Below, one piece after another: positions 5,338 to 9,027 of a stretch of DNA of 9,027 nt. Below the pieces are notes generated by a model. That model did no database searches. It was given only the letters and a program-made list of their open reading frames with translations, and was not told the origin of the DNA. This DNA is from an uncultured Angelakisella sp. (lineage in GTDB: Bacteria; Bacillota; Clostridia; Oscillospirales; Ruminococcaceae), in NCBI GenBank assembly GCA_934524965.1, contig CAKSYU010000054.1:1-9027 (forward strand), in the 5' to 3' direction. Position 1 is the first letter of the stretch, and the number at the start of each line of letters is the position of its first letter. Both the position numbers and the translations under genes were made by a program.

Positions 5338-6062
5338 GCCAGTTTGAACGCACCGCCCTGTTGCTGGGCGAGGACGCCATTCAAGCTCTTGCGCAGAAGC
5401 GGGTCGCCGTCTTTGGGCTGGGCGGCGTGGGCAGCTGGTGCTGCGAGGCGCTGGGGCGTGCCGGTGTAGGGCAGCTTGCCCTTATCGACCACGACACGGT
5501 GAGCGAAAGTAACATAAACCGTCAGCTGGTGGCGCTGCATTCCACCATCGGACTGCCAAAGGCGGCGGTGATGGCGGCACGGCTGCGGGATATCAATCCT
5601 GCTATCCGTGTGACCGAGTATCCCATTTTTTATATGCCGGAAAACGCCGATCTGATTGATCTTTCCGGCTTTGACTGCATTGTGGACGCCATTGATACCG
5701 TCACCGCCAAGCTGCACCTGATTCAAACGGCGAGGGCGCTGGGCGTTCCCATCATCAGCAGCATGGGCACCGGCAACAAGCTGCGTCCCGACCTGCTGAC
5801 TGCCTGCGACATCAGCAAAACGACCATCTGCCCGCTGGCACGGGTGATGCGGCGGGAGCTGCGTGCCCGCGGCATTGAGCATCTGCGGGTGGTGTATTCC
5901 ACCGAGTCGCCCAAAACGCCCCGAAATCGCGGTGCCGCACCTGCCCCGGGGCAGTCTCGTCCCAAGGACACCCCTGGCAGCAGCCCGTGGGTGCCCAGCA
6001 GCGCCGGGCTGCTGATCGCCAGTGAGGTAATCGCTCGGCTGCTGGGGGAAGCGGAGTGGTAA
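5334..6062 (+). CDS. tcdA: tRNA threonylcarbamoyladenosine dehydratase
   Basis: The 242-aa protein is an E1/ThiF-like ATP-dependent enzyme of the TcdA (CsdL/YgdL) type, which converts t6A at position 37 of ANN-reading tRNAs into cyclic t6A. Visible motifs are the nucleotide loop G-L-G-G-V-G-S-W (about 25-32), the D-H-D-T-V-S-E-S-N-I-N-R-Q segment that binds ATP, D-A-I-D-T-V-T-A-K (about 120-128) and the family signature C-D-I-S-K-T-T-I-C-P-L-A-R-V-M (about 159-173). The C-terminal end V-P-S-S-A-G-L-L-I-A-S-E-V-I is also typical. Length matches Firmicutes homologues. ATG at 5334 overlaps the preceding stop, so it is translated by coupling with the helicase-loader-like gene. MoeB/ThiF are less likely because their CxxC zinc pairs are absent. 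Confidence 0.95.
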   Translation: MSQFERTALLLGEDAIQALAQKRVAVFGLGGVGSWCCEALGRAGVGQLALIDHDTVSESNINRQLVALHSTIGLPKAAVMAARLRDINPAIRVTEYPIFYMPENADLIDLSGFDCIVDAIDTVTAKLHLIQTARALGVPIISSMGTGNKLRPDLLTACDISKTTICPLARVMRRELRARGIEHLRVVYSTESPKTPRNRGAAPAPGQSRPKDTPGSSPWVPSSAGLLIASEVIARLLGEAEW

Positions 6063-6093
6063 ATTCCCGCCGATAATGAACAAGGAGTAGAAA

Positions 6094-6468
6094 ATGGAGC
6101 GTTAGATCATTCCCTGCAATCCAAAATACTATAATGTAGTTGGAGCATTTAACAAACTAAATCGTATTGACTGGAAACAATCTATTAAGTCTATTGCGGT
6201 TGGTGACGAAGTCTATATCTATGTTGCTGCGCCAATCAAAGCGATCAAATACAGATGTAGGGTCAATAAAACCAATTTGTCCGCCATCGAAATTGATGAT
6301 ACTGATTTTGTTGTAAATGGTGAACCATATGAGACATACGGAAATCATATGGAGCTGGAATTACTCGAAGTTTATGATGACCACAAATATTCCTTGGAGA
6401 TGCTAAGGGTGAAAGGACTAAAAGGCAGCTTGCAAAGTCCGCAAAAAGCTAAAAATCTATTAGAATAG
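6094..6468 (+). pseudogene. EVE/PUA-like domain gene broken by TAG at codon 4
   Basis: A well-formed start exists: AAGGAG (6082-6087), 6 nt, ATG 6094. Its fourth codon, however, is TAG (6103-6105). The same frame then stays open for 120 codons to a TAG at 6466-6468. The encoded peptide begins I-I-P-C-N-P-K-Y-Y and includes N-R-I-D-W-K-Q-S, V-G-D-E-V-Y-I-Y-V and a late L-K-G-S-L-Q-S-P. These match a small EVE/PUA-like family of Firmicutes that, as I remember it, begins with M-x-R-W-I-I-P-C-N. TAG is therefore one G-to-A change from the expected tryptophan TGG. EVE domains bind modified bases in nucleic acids, often alongside restriction enzymes. Base composition is much more AT-rich than tcdA or prfB, which suggests acquisition. 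Re-initiation at the internal ATG 6277 would leave out the domain core. A readable UAG cannot be excluded. Confidence 0.8.
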
Positions 6469-6474
6469 TAAGAA

Positions 6475-6505
6475 AACCGACCCGCATTTTTCTCACGGGT
6501 CGGTT
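6475..6505. terminator. Bidirectional terminator between the EVE-like gene and prfB
   Basis: AACCGACCCG (6475-6484) pairs perfectly with CGGGTCGGTT (6496-6505) around an 11-nt loop. The minus strand continues with TTTTCTTAC, giving a good U-tract for prfB. On the plus side a looser T-rich stretch follows. Confidence 0.88.
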
Positions 6506-6519
6506 CATTGTATTTTCGC

Positions 6520-7638
6520 TTATTTTTCCAGAGTGCCCTGGCTCTTTTTCTTGAGGTACTCGTTGATGAAGCCATCGAGGTCGCCGTCCATGACGGCGGT
6601 GATGTTGCCGGTTTCGTAGTTGGTGCGGTGATCCTTGACCATGGTGTAGGGCATGAACACATAGGAGCGGATCTGGCTGCCCCATGCGATCTCCTTCTGC
6701 ACGCCCTTGATGTCCTCGATCTTATCCAGATGCTCGCGCTCCTTGATCTCCACCAGCTTGCTGCGCAGCATATTCATGGCGACCTCACGGTTCTGGTGCT
6801 GGCTGCGCTCCACCTGACACGCTACCACAATGCCGGTGGGCAGGTGGGTCAGGCGCACGGCGCTGGAGGTCTTATTGACCTTCTGCCCGCCCGCGCCGCT
6901 GGCACGGTACACGTCCATCTGGATATCCTCCTCGCGGATCTCGATGTTCACGTCCTTGTCGATCTCCGGCATGACCTCCAGCGAAGCAAAGGAGGTCTGA
7001 CGGCGTCCGCTGGCATCAAAGGGAGAAACGCGCACCAGACGGTGAACGCCGTTTTCCGACTTGAGGAAGCCGTAGGCATTCAGCCCCTCGATGAGAATAG
7101 AGGCGCTCTTAATGCCTGCCTCGTCGCCGTCAAGGTAATCCAGAATTTTATAGGAATAGCCGTGGCGCTCCGCCCAGCGGGTGTACATGCGGTACAGCAT
7201 CTGCGCCCAGTCCTGTGCCTCGGTGCCGCCTGCCCCCGCATGGAAGGTAAGAATGGCATTTTTGCTGTCATACTCGCCGGTGAGCAGGGTGGTCAGGCGC
7301 ACCTCCGCCATGCGGCTTTGCAGCTGCTCGGTATCGGCAGCAGCTTCCTCGTACACGCTTTCATCGCCGGCTTCCTCCGCCAGCTCGATAAGAGTGAGGG
7401 TATCCTCGTACAGCGATTGCAGCTTTTGATAGGTCTCGACGCTCGCTTTGAGCTGTGCCGTGCGCTGGAGCACCTTCTGGCTGTTTTCCATGTCGTCCCA
7501 AAAGCTCGGCTCCGCCGCCTTGCGCTCCAGCTCGGCGATCTCGATGCCCAGCTTATCAATATTGAGGGATTGTTTCAGCTCCCGAAGCTCCGGCTCCATG
7601 CCCTGCAGCTTCAGTCTCAGTTCTTCAAATTGCAGCAT
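6520..7638 (-). CDS. prfB: Peptide chain release factor 2
   Basis: The 372-aa protein is RF2, which recognises UAA and UGA in the ribosomal A site and triggers peptide release. The codon-recognition motif S-P-F is at 205-207 and the catalytic G-G-Q at 250-252, within R-A-S-G-A-G-G-Q-K-V-N-K-T. An N-terminal coiled-coil domain with P-S-F-W-D-D (44-49) is intact. The length matches the family. Unlike many bacterial prfB genes, the reading frame is continuous: at codons 25-26, where the programmed +1 shift and in-frame UGA usually occur, it reads CTC AAT. The ATG at 7638 follows GGAAAGGG. It is a single-gene unit with its own promoter (7756-7784) and terminator (6475-6505). Confidence 0.98.
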   Translation of the reverse strand: MLQFEELRLKLQGMEPELRELKQSLNIDKLGIEIAELERKAAEPSFWDDMENSQKVLQRTAQLKASVETYQKLQSLYEDTLTLIELAEEAGDESVYEEAAADTEQLQSRMAEVRLTTLLTGEYDSKNAILTFHAGAGGTEAQDWAQMLYRMYTRWAERHGYSYKILDYLDGDEAGIKSASILIEGLNAYGFLKSENGVHRLVRVSPFDASGRRQTSFASLEVMPEIDKDVNIEIREEDIQMDVYRASGAGGQKVNKTSSAVRLTHLPTGIVVACQVERSQHQNREVAMNMLRSKLVEIKEREHLDKIEDIKGVQKEIAWGSQIRSYVFMPYTMVKDHRTNYETGNITAVMDGDLDGFINEYLKKKSQGTLEK

Positions 7639-7750
7639 AGGTTTTTCCCTTTCCTAAATCATCTATCTCGTCAGTTATTATTTACAAATCGTATTAAACC
7701 ACATTAGTTTACACCTTGTATTTATTCTATTTTATTATCTCTCATTAACC

Positions 7751-7791
7751 GTTTTATTTTACCATAAAAGTGGCGGCTTGTAAAATAAAAC
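7751..7791. promoter_or_regulatory. Perfect 12-bp inverted repeat overlying the prfB promoter
   Basis: GTTTTATTTTAC (7751-7762) is an exact inverted copy of GTAAAATAAAAC (7780-7791), with 17 nt between. The left arm contains the minus-strand -10 and the right arm contains the -35. By symmetry the plus strand also reads TTTACC (7758-7763), 17 nt, TAAAAT (7781-7786). It could be an operator, or simply a symmetric promoter firing both ways. Confidence 0.7.
7756..7784 (-). promoter_or_regulatory. Promoter of prfB
   Basis: On the minus strand, -35 TTTACA (7784-7779), a 17-nt spacer, and an extended -10 TGGTAAAAT whose hexamer is 7761-7756. The predicted leader is about 110 nt and very AT-rich. 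No riboswitch-like structure was recognised in it. Confidence 0.75.
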
Positions 7792-7845
7792 CCGCAAATT
7801 TGCCAAAAAAAGCGTCAAAAAGGGCATTTGTTCACCGAAATTCCA

Positions 7846-7874
7846 TTGAATTGACCCACTTCCTATATTATAAT
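7846..7874 (+). promoter_or_regulatory. Promoter of the RING-finger gene
   Basis: TTGAAT (7846-7851), 17 nt, and a perfect TATAAT (7869-7874). The start would lie near 7881, giving a short leader that contains AAGGAGG (7893-7899), 8 nt before the GTG start. Confidence 0.75.
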
Positions 7875-7907
7875 ACATGGTAAAGTGCCAATAAGGAGGC
7901 TATCTCT

Positions 7908-8903
7908 GTGAAATATACCGGTATATCCTGCGCGGCTTGCGGCAAGCCCTTTACGGCGGAGGACGATGTAGTTGTCTGCCCGGAGTGCGGCACGCCCTAC
8001 CACCGCGCCTGCTATAAGGAGCGGGGAGGCTGCGTCTATGAGCAGCGCCACGCCGAAGGCTATGTATGGCAGCCGCCCAAGGTTGCGCCCGGTCCCTCGG
8101 TGCCGCTGGAGGAACAGCAGCACGAACACCAGGTCGAGGACGGCTATGTGATGTGCAGCCGCTGCGGTACCGTGAACCCCGCCGGACGGGAGCGGTGCGA
8201 GCTGTGCGGCTATCCGCTGAAGGAAACGGGCGAGCGGATCCCCGCGGGCGACCGCGAAACGCCCGAGGGCGGCAGCTTTGCCGAATATGTGCGCGACCAG
8301 TACAATGTAGACCCCAACGAAAAGCTGAGCGATGAGCTGACCGCCCGTGAGGTGGCGGCGTATGTGGGTCCCAACGCGCTGAGCTTTTTGTATAAATTCC
8401 GCGCGATGCTGCAAAGAAAGACGCCGGTGAGCTTTAATATCGGTGCGTTCCTCTTTTCGGGGCTTTACTGCTTCTACCGCAAGATGTACGCCTGGGGCGC
8501 CATTCTGCTGGGTATTCAGGTGGGCTGCTATATCCCCTTTGCCATCAACTATATCCCCTATTTCCGGGAGCTGGTGGAAGCGGGCGCCACAACGCTGACC
8601 GAGCTGACCCGACTGAACACCCTTTCGCCCTACTATCAGGCGCTGGTTTCCACCTCCGCCATCGCGCAGTACGGCGGGCTGATCCTCAGCGTGCTGTGCT
8701 CGCTGTTCTTCAACTATTTTTACCTTAAAAAGATCACCCAGCAGGTGAAGATCCAGCGCTACCGCGGGCACGCGGCGGCGGGCACCCAGCAGTACTACCA
8801 GAATCTTTCCCGCATGGGCGGTACCAGCTGGCTGACGGTATTCCTGATCGTCATTGGGCTGTTTTCGCTCACCTCTATCATCTCCTCGCTGTTTTTGATG
8901 TAA
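7908..8903 (+). CDS. Prokaryotic RING-finger/zinc-ribbon membrane protein
   Basis: The 331-aa protein begins with a prokaryotic RING-like (Prok-RING_1) binuclear zinc module: C8-x2-C11, C24-x2-C27, H32-x2-C35 and C42. A separate zinc ribbon follows, C83-x2-C86 and C97-x2-C100. A polar linker (about 103-155) leads to a membrane part resembling DUF2628-type proteins. It has a basic amphipathic segment L-S-F-L-Y-K-F-R-A-M, then helices near 178-212, 250-274 and 306-329. The zinc modules would face the cytoplasm. The substrate and function are unknown; comparative work on prokaryotic RING domains suggests protein-protein or lipid-linked roles, and ligase activity is not shown. GTG start at 7908 follows AAGGAGG by 8 nt. 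It is a single-gene unit with its own promoter and terminator. Confidence 0.9.
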   Translation: MKYTGISCAACGKPFTAEDDVVVCPECGTPYHRACYKERGGCVYEQRHAEGYVWQPPKVAPGPSVPLEEQQHEHQVEDGYVMCSRCGTVNPAGRERCELCGYPLKETGERIPAGDRETPEGGSFAEYVRDQYNVDPNEKLSDELTAREVAAYVGPNALSFLYKFRAMLQRKTPVSFNIGAFLFSGLYCFYRKMYAWGAILLGIQVGCYIPFAINYIPYFRELVEAGATTLTELTRLNTLSPYYQALVSTSAIAQYGGLILSVLCSLFFNYFYLKKITQQVKIQRYRGHAAAGTQQYYQNLSRMGGTSWLTVFLIVIGLFSLTSIISSLFLM

Positions 8904-8933
8904 ATTATCGCAAAAAATCCCTGTTATAAAGCC

Positions 8934-8971
8934 AAAAACCGCCGGTCTGCCTGTTGACTTGCGGTTTTTTT
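8934..8971 (+). terminator. Terminator of the RING-finger gene
   Basis: AAAAACCGC (8934-8942) pairs with GCGGTTTTT (8961-8969) over an 18-nt loop; the T run extends to 8971. The 18 nt of loop hold the -35 of the next promoter. Confidence 0.8.
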
Positions 8972-8982
8972 GTTGGTATAAT
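8954..8982 (+). promoter_or_regulatory. Strong promoter for a gene beyond the window
   Basis: TTGACT (8954-8959), exactly 17 nt, and an extended -10 TGGTATAAT (8974-8982). It overlaps the loop and right arm of the preceding terminator. The remaining 45 nt (8983-9027) contain no recognisable start codon with a ribosome site, so the gene it drives lies outside. Confidence 0.75.
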
Positions 8983-9027
8983 TCTTATGTTGTGCTAAAT
9001 TTTCATGGCATAACTCCTTCCCCCTGC

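Noticed and set aside
6508..7707. 399-aa plus-strand frame opposite prfB
   Set aside because: Leucine/alanine-rich antisense shadow. prfB on the minus strand is unambiguous.
7863..8771. 302-aa minus-strand frame opposite the RING-finger gene
   Set aside because: Shadow frame. The plus strand has ordered zinc ligands, a ribosome site and a promoter.

Overview
The window looks like a chromosomal segment of a GC-rich gut-type Clostridium relative, most likely Oscillospiraceae/Ruminococcaceae (Faecalibacterium-like). The basis is the set of Firmicutes-specific core genes (DUF4364, stand-alone TSCPD protein, a DnaD-domain protein next to a DnaC/DnaI-like loader), good AGGAGG ribosome sites, sigma-A type promoters, and strongly GC-biased third codon positions in the core genes. 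This is inferred from gene content alone.

Layout. 1-911 is the edge of an integrated mobile element: a short RepA_N-type replication-initiator-like gene, a 61-codon conserved small gene and a strong terminator. It abuts the 3' end of a minus-strand tRNA-Val(CAC) gene (995-1071), a typical integration target. 1130-2953 is a minus-strand operon of four genes in the order TSCPD protein, unrecognised 171-aa protein, DUF4364 winged-helix protein and four-helix membrane protein, read toward the tRNA. 2954-3338 is a 385-bp divergent intergenic region. It holds the operon promoter, two tandem 59-bp repeats with a 78-bp period, and a long GC-rich element that can fold as a cloverleaf: one 16-bp arm enclosing three triloop hairpins. 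3339-6062 is a plus-strand operon: DnaD-domain protein, DnaC/DnaI-like ATPase, tcdA. At 6094-6468 is an AT-richer EVE/PUA-like gene broken by a TAG at codon 4. A bidirectional terminator separates it from prfB on the minus strand (6520-7638). A 12-bp perfect inverted repeat overlays the prfB promoter. 7908-8903 is a prokaryotic RING-finger membrane protein. The window ends with a terminator whose right half is overlapped by a consensus-like promoter for a gene outside the window.

How the parts relate. The DnaD and DnaC-like proteins are both primosome-type functions (helicase loading), and tcdA (t6A to cyclic t6A in tRNA) is translationally coupled to the loader. prfB (peptide release) is an independent unit. 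The most unusual part is the structured repeat upstream of the DnaD gene. The second most unusual are the nonsense-broken EVE-like gene and the RING membrane protein. No complete defence, CRISPR or conjugation system is present in the window.
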